NCBI RefSeq assembly: GCF_001638985.1
Contig: NW_017265167.1
Coordinates: 1-64,000, forward strand
DNA: 64,000 bases
Source: Phycomyces blakesleeanus NRRL 1555(-)
Lineage: Eukaryota; Mucoromycota; Mucoromycetes; Mucorales; Phycomycetaceae
Direction: 5' to 3'
How positions within the stretch are numbered: the first letter of the stretch is position 1; each line of letters begins with the position of its first letter. The notes below the pieces were generated by a model. That model was given only the letters and a program-made list of their open reading frames with translations, had not been told where the DNA came from and made no database searches. This document shows positions 45,401 through 56,250 of the stretch, in pieces. The position numbers were made by a program, and so were the translations under genes.

Positions 45401-46078
45401 TTAGTTGTCTTTCATGGAAAGTTCAACCGCATATTTCTCTTTTAAATCCATAAGGGTTTCCAAAGCCTTGTTGTAGGCCTTGAGGAGCTTATTTGCTTCA
45501 CGGGAAGTAATATATTGACCCAATTCCAACAGCTCTTCGTGTGATTCTTCTAGGGCCTTACTGGCATCCATGTATTCGTCTACAATGTCTGGCACATCTT
45601 CTGGATCGTCGTAGTCGTCGTCTTCATCATCTGAATTACTATAATCCTCATAGTCTTCGGACATGTCAGAATCATCGTCTTCATAATTGGTCTTCAAGCC
45701 TGTGTGTAATCCTAACAGATACATGTGCTTGCATGGTAGACCTCGTTTTTTGTAATCAGGACAGTTTCACGAGCAAATTACACCACCCTGGGAAACCTTG
45801 ACTTCGTATCCTGAGGTTTGACCAACAAATGACAGAACGGTCCATGGACCATTTGATGACTTTGGAGGAATAATCATCTGTTTTCGATCCTCCTCGCTAA
45901 TCTCATTTGCTCTATCTTTGCGAAGGGCTTGGTAACTTCTAACCGAAAAATCGTAGCGATTGTACATGATTTTTTTTTTGTTTATCTGGGTAATATAGTA
46001 AACTTGGTACCGCTCATCAAAAAAAAAGTCAAATGAAAAGACAAGCCCTTTTTGGCGTTCTATATGGAGTTTACGGAG
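45401..46078 (-). pseudogene. MULE-type transposase C-terminal fragment with SWIM zinc finger, one TGA
   Basis: The minus-strand frame from 46078 to the TAA at 45401 (226 codons) is open except for one TGA at 45769-45767. The N-terminal part (ERYQVYYITQINKKKIMYNR, then YDFSVRSYQALRKDRANEIS) resembles the region before the SWIM finger in Mutator-like transposases. The SWIM finger reads C-S-(TGA)-N-C-P-D-Y-K-K-R-G-L-P-C-K-H, so the stop falls where CxC spacing expects a cysteine (TGC to TGA is one change). An acidic Asp/Glu-rich stretch and a helical tail (EESHEELLELGQYITSREAN) follow. The catalytic core upstream is absent, so this is a 5'-truncated relic or a domesticated fragment that later acquired a stop. 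Confidence 0.75.
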
Positions 46079-46316
46079 TTAGAAAGCCCGTATTTTTTTT
46101 GTACAGGGGAACAAGTCCCTATACATATTGTGTGTTGAGAAAGGAACACAATTGTTTTCGGGTGTTTTTTTTATGGTGAAATAGAAATAGAGATCTAGCA
46201 GATATCTATATGGAATCTATTTCATGTACAAATTGAGAAGTGAGAGTGTAGAGTTTAGAATGAAAAGTAGAAGCGGAGAAGGGGGTGCCGTAAAAAATAA
46301 AACTCCAATGAGAGCG

Positions 46317-47366
46317 TCATATTGTTAAAATTATGCTGCTGACAACCTGAGAGGATTGGACATGGACGTATGGGAGCGAGTGAGCGGGAAGATCAAAGCA
46401 GAATAGTGCACGGTGTACGTCACCCGGCAATGGTGTTTGACCAAAATATCGTTCCCACGAAATTTCCCATACAGACCATTTGTGCGGGCATTGGTAAATA
46501 AAATGAGTGAGCGTGTCGTTATTAGCTGTGCACATGTGGCACGTAGATGTGGGAAAGATGGATGAAGCACGGTGGTGAAGTGTTACTTGGCAGGACAAGG
46601 TGTTTTGAATAGCCCGGTGCCAAATATTTCGGGCTGTATAATGGATAGGAAGGGACCACAAAAGTTTCCACCGGGTAAGGCGCAGAGGGCAACGTAAAGA
46701 TGGCAAGCTAGAAGGGTCTCGACATAAATTCCAGAAACGTCTTGAGAAGAGATCGCTCCATCGTTTATGGCCATTTTGGAGGGCCGAGACAAAAGGTGTA
46801 CAGTCAATGACAAGAGGGCGAGTGGGAGGCAGTAGGTCGGAGTGTTCTCTTGGGAGCAAATTTGACCGCCAAAATAATAAAGCCAATTCTGCCAGATCCT
46901 TAGCAAGGTCGTGAAGCAGCTTTTCAATCAGGTAAGTCAAGTTAGTCCTTTCTGATGGGAGTCGCGGGCGAACGTCATATAGGTTATAATCGGATACAAA
47001 TACATCAGCCACCATACGGATTTTCCAGCCAGAAGTATCCTGGGTAAATGGATCTTTGTAAATTACTACATCCAACAACTTGAGAGAAAGACAGGTAGGA
47101 TGGCTAGGTGTAAGTAAAGAAAAGTCGCGATGGAGAGAGTATATGGCAGATAGGATAGTAGAGAGCCCACTGGTCTTTGCTCGTAAAAATGAAACCCGCA
47201 GACGTGGAAAAACAAGAAGGAGGCGGAGATCCCAAAAAGTCTGGTTGGGATTGAGGAGGTATCGAATCCAAGGTGTGACAAAAGGTTTGTTGACTTGATT
47301 GTCAAGAATTGGATGTAGCCAACGAAGTGTCAGGGAAAGCTTAAGTAAAAGGCGATATCGTAACAA
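46317..47366 (-). pseudogene. 5'-truncated LINE reverse-transcriptase tail (zf-RVT domain)
   Basis: A 349-codon open frame corresponding to the C-terminal part of non-LTR retrotransposon ORF2. Diagnostic features: WKLLWSLPIHYTARNIWHRA followed by CHMCTANNDTLTHFIYQC, a C-x2-C-x8-H-x4-C zinc knuckle of the zf-RVT type, then WSVWEISWERYFG. The polymerase core with the YADD-type active site is not present and a TAA lies just upstream of the open segment, so the copy is 5'-truncated, as is usual for LINEs. It cannot reverse-transcribe. It sits head-to-tail behind the MULE fragment on the same strand. Confidence 0.8.
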
Positions 47367-47539
47367 TTTTTATATGCGGAGTTTGTTCCAGCTTTAAGCA
47401 GTGAAAGCCTGCGAAGATTTTAGTAGTGAAAATGTAAGCAAGTTGGGTACGTGTCTTTATTAGATTTTATTTCATAGCTTACTAATCATATTATACTTCA
47501 TTACTCCTACTCTTATTCTCTTTTTAAAAACAAAAGTAA

Positions 47540-50095
47540 AATTGCAAGATATACTCTCACTCCCGAAGAAAAAAACTGAAAGAAGGCGCAAATACATGAG
47601 AGAAGATCAACGCAATCGTTGGCAAGCAATGCAAGTGGAAGTAGAATAAACATAATAAACAAATCCTATCTCTCATGCAGAGTATATGCGAGAGTATCGC
47701 CTTAAGTATCAACAGTTTACTGAGGTAGAAGTGGTGGGAGCTAAAGTAGAAGTGCACAACTCCCGAATAGAGTATATGCGCCAATATAGACGTAATCAAC
47801 GACTTAGAGCTGCTGAAGACAATGAGAGAGTTATAAGGAGACACAGACTAGATGACGAAGTGGAAACAAATAGCTGGGGAAGTATCTGGCGTAAATGTGA
47901 GACTGTGATCAGAGAGGGCCCTATTGTCGTCTGTGGCTGTTGTGGGGGTCTTTTCCTCAGAAAATATATATCTATAATTGAAAAAGCACACTGAAAGAAA
48001 CTTGGGGTTGTAATGATGTTGTTGAAAAAGTTTTCTAGACAATTGATAATCAGCATATCACAACTTCTTTTCTGAATAGCTTAGCCGTTGATCAGATTCC
48101 ATTATGCTCTACATGTAAAATAGCATTAAAGAAGAAAACCGTCCCTACTATTGCTCTATCAGGAGACCTTCATTCTTCTGATCATTTTAATTGCATAGAC
48201 AGTCTAACTAAATCGGAAGAAAGACTCGTTTCCTCACGCCATGTATTTCAATCAAGCTGGACACACAAAGGGTTAAGTAGAAAATATAGAAGCAAAGGTG
48301 GCATAGTGAATGTTCCAGTTGACGTAGACACAGCAGTTCCGTCACTTTCATGCAATCTCAATGGCACCAATACTATTTATTTGAGCTTATCCCGTAGAAT
48401 GTGCTATGTTAAGGATTACATCAGAAGCAACACTAGTCCGGCAAAAGTTTGGAGAGAAATCATTTTCTTACAGTCGACACCACTCTACCAAGAGTACAAT
48501 ATTACTTTGAGTAATGACTGGATAGAGGATATTACTAAAAGTAATACTGAGATCGCAAGGACTGATGGCGCCGAAGGGCAAGATAATAGTGCAGAAGAAA
48601 TTGTAGAAGGTGAGTTGGAGGACCATGGTAACCAAAGAACTGTACTTTTGTCTGACCATGAAGCTACCAGACCTTCGTCTGGAAATGGTAGAATACCCTT
48701 ATCTGCTCTAACTGTCAGAGGTAGCGACTTTCTATCCTTCCCAAAGATATTTTGTGGACAAAGACTATCTATACCTGAAAATGTATTCTGTTCATCCTTG
48801 ACGAAGTCTATTTCAAGAAGGGTTCGTAGAGCAGCCCGAGCGGTAAATTACATCTTGTAAATAGGTCGTAAAAACTAGCTGATTAGAATGTATACCAATT
48901 TAAATACTGTTCTTCGCAAGAAAAGAAATATTAACAACAACACTCCTTATATTGCTTCAGACTTTTTTAAGTTATAATAACATCTATGGAGTTAATAAGC
49001 GAATACCAAGCATATAAGACATTTAGTGGAATTCGTTCCACTGCTGAATACTAGAAAAATGAGAAAGAAAAATCTTTTGGCAATGGTTTGGCAATTTGGT
49101 ATCCCTACAATCTTTGTTTCTCTTTTTGCAGCTGAAGCAAATTGGCCAGAGCTACTATATATTCTTAAATTCGAAACAGATGGGGTAACAATCACAGAAG
49201 ACCAAGCTGAGCAATTATTTTATGCAGAGAAGGTAACCCTGATTCAGAAAGACGTTATAACTTGTGCAAGATACTTTGATCATCGATTCAGGCAGTTAAA
49301 AAAAACATGGAAAGCACGTCATGGACCTTTTGGGAATGACCCTATCAAGAAATATTTCTTCAGAACTGAATTCCAACACATATGCTCACCTCATGTTCAT
49401 ATACTTGTTTGGCTCGAAGGTGCTCCTAAGTATGAAGAGAATGTTTCCGTAGACCAAACTACCTCTTAAGAAAGGGAAAGAGCTATCTATGACTTTGTTG
49501 ATAGCGTAATAACGAGTAAAAGAGAATGGGATTGGATGTCATATAATATACAAACCGTCCGCTGTAGTGAAGAGACCTGGAAAGAGCTGTTGAAAAGGGA
49601 TTTTTATGGGCATAGCCTGCTTTTCAAAGAAAACGCAATAATGTTAGAGTCTGTCGATTAAGCATCCCGTTTTATCTCATGAACAGAACTCGCATACATT
49701 GTCCATTTAGTGCAGAAGAAACTCCACCAGAGAACATGCGAAAAATATATAAACAAGAGAGCACTCGTATTAAGACATATCTTGAAGAGAATTATGAAGA
49801 AATTGGATCATCAACAATGAGATTTACGGATTTTCTGACGGCTATAAACATTGTATCCGTTGATGAATACATACTGGCAATTCGTAATAGCCTCAAAATT
49901 AACAGAAATATAGCGAAAAGATAGCCAAAAGAAATAATGATCAACAGGCATATTTCTGTACAATTAGTCCCAACATTTGAACGTTTAACAAGCCAAAGAA
50001 CAGATGGCTCTATTCAGTTAATATCAAGTGATCAAGTGTATCTTGTGTCAGATATTCTTCTTTTTAAACGAAACATAGACAATGCCAAGGCATGA
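47540..50095 (+). pseudogene. Helitron Rep region, truncated and decayed
   Basis: Remnant of the replication-initiator half of a Helitron, a rolling-circle transposon. Order: repeated basic segments with YMREYRLKYQQ and YMRQYRRNQRL (47680-47815); Cys-rich CGCCGGLF (about 47935) and LCSTCKIAL (about 48105); a long open segment 48306-48860 with LSLSRRMCYVKDYIR; then the Rep domain 49026-49469 containing RTEFQH..SPHVHILVWLEGAP. The H-V-H at 49392-49400 is the HUH metal-binding pair. Further homology continues near 49679-50095 (RFTDFLTAINIVSVDEYILA). Stops and frame changes occur between blocks (for example near 47650, 47995, 49470 and 49660). No helicase Walker motif follows, so the Pif1-like half is missing. 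Confidence 0.8.
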
Positions 50096-50099
50096 TAGA

Positions 50100-51138
50100 C
50101 TCAATGTTTTAGGATTTTACACTTGTATAATTTGCAGGTAGGGATCCAACTAATGCTCGAGTTTCAGGTATCTCCTTCTATGTATGATACTCTTTTTTTT
50201 TGTCACAGTACTGTTAGTTTAAATGATGCAGTCGCCTCATATACTGCCGATTCTAAACTATTTCTTGATGGAGAAGGTGGATCAGCAAGTGCTGCACTTA
50301 TCGACAATATATTTCCAACTATGTCAGTAACAAGCTCAGGAAGATGCATCTTGTTAACCAGCTTTTCTATCTATATCAAAATAAATGGCCACAGCAGAAA
50401 ATGTAAACCAGTGATCTCGGAATATAGAACGACTGCTGTTTTTTTTTTTTTAATTTTTTTTTATAAAACTGCAAAGTTAAGTTTGTGTACGTTTGATCGA
50501 CCTCGGTTGTTTGGCTACGAGTTGCTATGGTTATATCCGATCAATTGTACTACATTCAAAGTATTAATAAACCAAAACCTTAAACTCTGTGCTTTCAATA
50601 GATACGTTGGAATATATGTCCCATAATGCGCATGTTTACTATAAAGATTATTAAACTTGAATGTAAGATACTATCCATACTTTGAATCGACCGAGGTTTT
50701 TGTTTATTACACTAATAAATTTATGAAATACATAATATTTAAATTAAATCTGATTAGTGAAAGGGAAAGATGCTTTTTTTTTGTAGTGGAAACGATTTGA
50801 TGTGTTTCCTAAATTAATTTTCTGACATTAGACAAAAGCTTAAATCCTATAATAGTCATCATAATTGTCTCTACTTTGACCACAGCTTTAGCAAATAAAG
50901 TATTTATTACACCTTCTTTTTATATATCTATACTTCAAGGTCAATTGAAATACCCTTTTTTTTAGAGATAACTCATCCGAATAAAACATTATTTATCACG
51001 ATAGTTTCATGTGCTTCACATTATTCGATAAAAGCTGTAAGACAAAATCAAGTTTATTAAAGCAAACCAAAGGTATAACATATAGGCATAAAAACAATCT
51101 ATTTACTAGGACTATGAACAAATTTTCTACGTAATTAT
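50100..51138. other. Spacer between Helitron relic and OYE gene
   Basis: An ORF at 50123-50626 (167 codons) starts with coding-like sequence (VSPSMYDTLFFCHSTVSLND, then ASYTADSKLFLDGEGGSASA) and ends in AT-driven sequence; I do not recognise it, and it may be part of the transposon relic. The remainder is AT-rich 3' flank of the OYE gene. Confidence 0.4.
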
Positions 51139-52278
51139 TCAGTTCTTATTATCATCAGCTGTACCAGGGTTATAGAAAGGATAATCAGTGTATCCAACAC
51201 TACCACTGGTATAAAATGTGGAACGGTCATACTTATTGAGAGGCCAGTCGTTCTTAAGACGGAGAGGAAGATCAGGGTTTGCAATAAATGAGCGGCCAAA
51301 AGAAACCAAGGTGTTTTCCAACTTTTCGGCAGTTTCGAATGCGCGTGTAGGAGTAGTGGTGTATCCGCTGGCAGTAATAAATGGGCCCTTCCATGCCTTG
51401 CGGAATGGCTCAATGCTATCGTTCTCTACAACCTTTGTTCTGTCAGCTGTTGGATTACCACCATCAATAAAATCATCGCGAGGTTCAATAAAGTGAAGGT
51501 AGGCCAGATTAGGATGTCTTTCTTGCAACTGGTTTACAAGATATCCCCAGGTCTCATATGGTGTATCGTCTTTCATGTCCTGGAATCCCGACCAAGGTGA
51601 CAAGCGAATTGCAGTACGTTCTTCTCCGACTGCCTTAGAAACACTTTCTACAACTTCCAAGGCAAAACGAGTGCGGTTCTCGATGGATCCACCATACTGG
51701 TCTGTACGAACATTTGATGAGGTATTAAGAAACTGGTCAATTAGATAGCCGTTTGCACCGTGGATCTCGACACCATCAAATCCGGCACTGATTGCGTTTT
51801 TTGCAGCATCGGCATATGTCTGTGTAAGCTGGGAGATTTCTTCAACTTCAAGGGCTCGAGGTGCTTCATAAACCATTCCAGCAGTATTTTTGCCATTAAT
51901 AGCAATAGCCGATGCAGATACAGGGACTTTATTTCCAGGAATCCAAATAGACGCAGTTGCACGGCCAACATGCCACAGTTGGAGATAGATCGATCCGCCC
52001 TTGTTGTGTACAGCCTTGGTTACATTTTTCCATGCCTCGATTTGTGTGTCATTGTAGATACCGGGGGTAGAAGGATAGACACCGGCATCTTCAGCAATGA
52101 ATGTGCCTTCTGCAACTAGTAAGCCACCTTCAGAAGCGCGTTGCTGGTAATACTCGGTCATCAAGGGTACAGGGACATGGTTGGCATCAGCACGAAGACG
52201 GGTCAGAGGAGCTAGGACAACACGATGTTTCAAGAGAGATGCACCGACTTTAATTGGTGTGAATAGAGCGGTAGACAT
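51139..52278 (-). CDS. Old Yellow Enzyme-type NADPH:flavin oxidoreductase (379 aa)
   Basis: FMN enzyme of the OYE/12-oxophytodienoate reductase family; reduces activated C=C bonds of unsaturated aldehydes and ketones using NAD(P)H, usually in the cytosol. Single exon, full family length, ATG at 52278. Fold markers: N-terminal LFTPIKVG...HRVVLAPLTRLRA, AEGTFIAEDAG, LQLWHVGRA, the substrate-binding/proton-donor motif EIHGANGYLIDQFL with H173, N176 and Y178 (equivalent to His191, Asn194 and Tyr196 of yeast OYE), YGGSIENRTRFALEVV, and the FMN-phosphate motif SFGRSFIANPDLPLRL. No signal peptide. No lesions. Upstream 52344-52352 has a TATA-like TTTAAATA on the minus strand. Which substrate it uses cannot be told from sequence. 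Confidence 0.95.
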   Translation of the reverse strand: MSTALFTPIKVGASLLKHRVVLAPLTRLRADANHVPVPLMTEYYQQRASEGGLLVAEGTFIAEDAGVYPSTPGIYNDTQIEAWKNVTKAVHNKGGSIYLQLWHVGRATASIWIPGNKVPVSASAIAINGKNTAGMVYEAPRALEVEEISQLTQTYADAAKNAISAGFDGVEIHGANGYLIDQFLNTSSNVRTDQYGGSIENRTRFALEVVESVSKAVGEERTAIRLSPWSGFQDMKDDTPYETWGYLVNQLQERHPNLAYLHFIEPRDDFIDGGNPTADRTKVVENDSIEPFRKAWKGPFITASGYTTTPTRAFETAEKLENTLVSFGRSFIANPDLPLRLKNDWPLNKYDRSTFYTSGSVGYTDYPFYNPGTADDNKN

Positions 52279-53060
52279 GGTTTGATTTGAGAACTGAAAG
52301 ATGAATCGAGAGATGATGATTGTTTCTGCAATGGCTAGCTTCTCTATTTAAATGTAAAATCAATATTCTCCATCAGCTATTAACGTTTCGAAATCTTTAG
52401 ATTCGATATGTAATCAAACTCGAGGAGTTATTTTTAGGAGGTACAGATATGCTTGTCTTCCTAATTTAGATGCTGGGAGTTGATATTCCGACAGATCATG
52501 ACGAATTCTCGGGAACACTACAGAACCATTAGTAATCAACTTGAGATTGAGACGATGGTTTCTTTTTCTTTGTTTTTTGGACGAATGAAAATTAATTTCT
52601 AGACAATAGAGACTCCGTTGTCAAGTGAAAATTCTGATTTTCTTTTTTTTGCTCATGATTGTTTTAAGATGCGAATTTATTTCCAATGAAAGATTCCAAG
52701 ATTTCACCGTGGAGGCCATTCAGCGATGAATTGAAGGGAAAATTGAGACACAAAAGAATAAAATTTGGGATAGAAAAGGGGATTTAGAAAGATAAAATAA
52801 AAATGAGATTCTACTAAAAGAGTGGTTAATCGATTATAAAAATCACAGTCAATTAATTTAGTCTTTTTCTTTTGGAGATCATACAAACAATATATATAAA
52901 GAGCATCTCCAGTAGTCCATTTTAACTACGCTTTATTTATTTGTTGGTTTTATTTTAAATTGCTTCCTTTATTATTTCACGAGAGAAGTTGAGGGGCCCA
53001 GAGACTTCCTTCTTTATCACTGTTTTTTACTTTTATACCTATATTTGAGACGAGAACCCT

Positions 53061-53102
53061 TTTACATATATTATGTATCCATGGATACATAATATATGTA
53101 AA
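53061..53102. repeat. Perfect 42-bp palindrome
   Basis: TTTACATATATTATGTATCC followed without spacer by A/T and its exact reverse complement (centre CCATGG, between 53081 and 53082). No mismatch over 21 bp per arm. It could extrude as a cruciform or bind a dimeric factor; no function is shown. Confidence 0.97.
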
Positions 53103-53539
53103 TGCCTTGAGTAGTTTCTAGCTTGTATTTGGAACAAGGTAGTTGATTCGTTGGAATCAGTTGAGAAAGGCAAATTAAAATAATAAACGACCATAGCACA
53201 CCCACCCTAATTTTATCGACGGCAAGTAAAGCATCTTTGTAGCATGATCTTTTCTATACACTATTTCCGTAATATCGTCAAGAAAATATCACTTTTTATC
53301 TGGTCATGGGTCATTAACTAGGAACAGAAAGAGAGAGAGAGAGAGGTAGGTATAGGAAGAATGTAGTTTTCATCTTTATTTTTCATTATCCCGTCAAACA
53401 CACCATGGCTGGTTGATAGTTGATGTCGGCCACTACTGGCATTGATCGGCTTGTGTTGATAAACAAATAGACATGTATTTTACGTGATACTGACATTTAG
53501 CTGTAGAGTTGTGTATGATCTATTGTTATTGAAGACACT

Positions 53540-53930
53540 CAATAAAAATACTACCAGGATTTGCCAATCACGCCAGAGAGACTAATAGGATAAGGGAATC
53601 ACATCATTTGGAGTGATGAAATTAAAGTTTATGGCTGTTAGGCAAATATTAAGATACTGGAATATGGAAGTATTCTAAAGTAAGATTCAAAGAAGGTTGT
53701 ATTAGATCTATATTGCAGTGTAGAAGCAGCTTCATAATGGTTTGGGGGTTGTGTGTATGTGTGAATAAGAGGAGTTGGAGAATTGAAAACTATAAACGCA
53801 CACACACACTTGATTAGTATAAATACATGGAATTGACGAAAATGAAAAGGGGATATATCACCAGAAAATTGAAGACAAGAGTCCCATATACAAGAACACT
53901 GGAGAAGTTAAAGATGTCTATTTATGTGGA
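53540..53930 (+). pseudogene. Tc1/mariner transposase relic
   Basis: Two hallmark motifs remain: IIWSDEIKVYG near 53605-53630, containing the first catalytic Asp of the DDE domain, and FIMVWGL near 53732-53750, the IMVWG strand that follows about 40 residues later in Tc1 transposases. Between them Trp/Lys/Arg-rich peptide appears in alternate frames. Stops and frameshifts are many, and no terminal repeats were found. Not similar enough by eye to either intact Tc1-type element in the window to be a recent copy of it. Confidence 0.55.
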
Positions 53931-54507
53931 AATGTAATAGTACTCTAATTGAAATTTGCAAGTCACGTTGCATTTCAATGCGCATTTGAAAAGAGCAACT
54001 CAAAGCGCAAAGATCAATTTATAATGCTACATTTTATATAACTCTATCTGAAATCTATACTGCAGATAATTTCTGGTTTTTTTCTTTTTTTTTTTTCTTT
54101 TTCGCAGTAGAGCATAGGACGAGCTAGCGTTTGATTCTCTATAAAAATGACATGAGCTCTACTTCTTTACCTTTCCAATTCGTTTTATTGCGCTTTCAAT
54201 ATCTTTTTCTACTTTGTCAGCAAGTATTCTCTACTTATCCTTGTACAAAACAAATCAAATTGTGATCATTTAAAGCCGCCTTTTGAGAAAAATGAAAATC
54301 CTTTACTCCTCCCCCGCCCCCCCTTTTTTTTGGTGATTTTTGGAGATTTTAAAAAACCGCACATTGGGGTTACGCCTATTATACATTTTATATCCTACAG
54401 ACATATATATAAAAGGAAAAATAAGGGAAAAAAACAAGATAAAATATTATTAATATTATATTAATATTATTATTATTATTTTATTTTTTTAATATTTCAT
54501 TCTTCCA

Positions 54508-56250
54508 ATGTCCCTCCCTCATCTTGATGTCTATCTCGAAAGCTACCAACTAGCCCTCATCGACGACTCTAATCCAAAAAAAGGTCGATGTATTGTTGCT
54601 CTCGAACCACTCTCCAGGGGCTCGATCATCACGACATCCCAACCGTTAGCAACTGTAACATTACAAGCCAATCGCAATGAATTCTGCAACTACTGCTTCA
54701 AAAAACCCCAGGCAATGTCACCAAAGGTCATGCCACTGCAACGCTGCACTCAGTGCCGGGCGGCCTACTTTTGTAACGTCAGTTGCTTTAAAAACGCCTG
54801 GTTAGGATACCATCAGTTTGTATGCAAGGCCTCGTCTACTTCTGCTAGTAATAAGGCCGCATCTTCAGAAGACCCTGATACCCTTGACGCAGAAATGCTC
54901 GAACGTGTGGCTCTTAATGTCGGGAGATACAATCAGAAAGAAAAAAACGACAGGGATGCATTTGGGGAGGAAGGCGAACGACAAGAAGAGACCGTAGACG
55001 TGACAATGGAGGCATTTCTGAGTCTGATGGGGCATGTGGAAGACCAGCCGAAGAATGTCCTCAACCGTTACAAACGAATTGCCGACGGAGTGCTCAAGAA
55101 ACCATATATTGCCTCGCTCGGTCTGTCACAGCAACAGCTGGTCGAGTTCCTGTGTTGGTTCCAGTGCAACAACTTTTCAATCCAGGACAACCAGATGTTT
55201 ACTATTGGCGAAGGTACCTATCCAGTCGCCAGTCTGTTCAACCACTCGTGTAGACCCAATGCAGTTGCAATGTTTGACGGAGCCCTGTTAAATATCAGGG
55301 CTATTGTCGATATCCCTAGTGGTGAAGAAGTGACGATCGCCTACATTGATGCGGCCCACTCGCGCACTGTCCGTCAAAAGACCTTGCGTGAGAAATACTT
55401 CTTTAACTGTGACTGTGTCCGCTGCACAGACAATACGTTTTTTGGACAGATTGATACTATGCTTGGAGAAGAAGAAACAGACTGGGATCGAGCTCAGAGG
55501 GTCCTCGATCCATCAAACACCAAAGATAATCTGAGGCAGGAGATTGCGAAACAAGTAGAGGGTGATTCCTGGGATTTGTTGGAGATGTGCCGTATATATG
55601 ACCGCAAGAGTAATTGTGTGCCCAAACCATCCAAACCTCTCACATTGTCGACATATGCCCACTGCTTTGTTCAGTTCTTCTCGCCATATCTTTGGTCGTC
55701 TCACAACCCCAGACTTTTGATCACATCGCCTTCTCTGCACAACTACAGAGCACAGGTCGATCGTCTAGAGGACCCTCAGCCGCCTGCTGCCCGTCCTCCT
55801 GTGCGTGATACAGCCGACGAGATCCTCAGCACATCTATTTCGCTTGCACTTTCGTACCCGACTTATCCAGGGGCGCTGATACCATATCGGCTGTCGACCC
55901 TGGCTGCTGCCACAAGCTATTTTTATGATATGATGGCGGATGGCCATTGGGAAAACTCTGTTAAGATCGGCATGTATATAGCGATCCAGTATTGTTTCAT
56001 ATATCCACAATACCACCCAATTATGGCCCAGCACCTGCTGATGTTGGCAAAAGCATCCTGGAACTCGATTGTCCAATTAGAGCTCCTTCATCACGGCCGA
56101 GCACTCGACAAGCTCTATGACAATGGCTTTAGACGTTGGATCGCCCTCTCTAAAGAAACCATTCAATCGACCTTTGGCAAACAATCTGACCAGTGGAGAG
56201 AAGTTCTTGAATTGGAGTGGATTTTTATGCGCGAACAAAAATTGAAATAA
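54508..56250 (+). CDS. SET and MYND domain protein, SMYD-type lysine methyltransferase (580 aa)
   Basis: Predicted S-adenosylmethionine-dependent protein lysine methyltransferase. Single exon. A split SET domain surrounds a MYND zinc finger: Cys60, 63, 80, 83, 89, 93, His102 and Cys106. The core SET has NHSCRPN (245-251) and the GEEVTIAYID motif (272-281); the post-SET cysteines are CDCVRC (301-306). The C-terminal ~270 residues are helical and resemble the TPR-like domain of SMYD proteins, with a low-complexity loop (EDPQPPAARPPVRD). An acidic insert lies at about 115-170. Histone or non-histone targets cannot be inferred. AATAAA sequences at about 56276-56285 may be polyadenylation signals. 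It converges with PRM1. No lesions seen. Confidence 0.92.
   Translation: MSLPHLDVYLESYQLALIDDSNPKKGRCIVALEPLSRGSIITTSQPLATVTLQANRNEFCNYCFKKPQAMSPKVMPLQRCTQCRAAYFCNVSCFKNAWLGYHQFVCKASSTSASNKAASSEDPDTLDAEMLERVALNVGRYNQKEKNDRDAFGEEGERQEETVDVTMEAFLSLMGHVEDQPKNVLNRYKRIADGVLKKPYIASLGLSQQQLVEFLCWFQCNNFSIQDNQMFTIGEGTYPVASLFNHSCRPNAVAMFDGALLNIRAIVDIPSGEEVTIAYIDAAHSRTVRQKTLREKYFFNCDCVRCTDNTFFGQIDTMLGEEETDWDRAQRVLDPSNTKDNLRQEIAKQVEGDSWDLLEMCRIYDRKSNCVPKPSKPLTLSTYAHCFVQFFSPYLWSSHNPRLLITSPSLHNYRAQVDRLEDPQPPAARPPVRDTADEILSTSISLALSYPTYPGALIPYRLSTLAAATSYFYDMMADGHWENSVKIGMYIAIQYCFIYPQYHPIMAQHLLMLAKASWNSIVQLELLHHGRALDKLYDNGFRRWIALSKETIQSTFGKQSDQWREVLELEWIFMREQKLK

Larger units (their letters stand above)
52279..54507. 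other. Divergent intergenic region between OYE and SET-MYND genes
   Basis: About 2.2 kb with no intact gene. It should hold both promoters. Contains a perfect 42-bp palindrome (53061-53102), GA repeats (53330-53344), a Tc1/mariner transposase relic (about 53540-53930) and pyrimidine-rich and TTA-rich sequence just upstream of the ATG at 54508. Confidence 0.7.

Noticed and set aside
45767..45769. Selenocysteine codon in the SWIM finger
   Set aside because: The fragment lacks the transposase core and sits among other relics; a simple TGC-to-TGA mutation explains it. Kept only as something to check.
46583..47305. Alternative-frame ORFs over the LINE tail
   Set aside because: The 349-codon frame with the zf-RVT knuckle explains this region.
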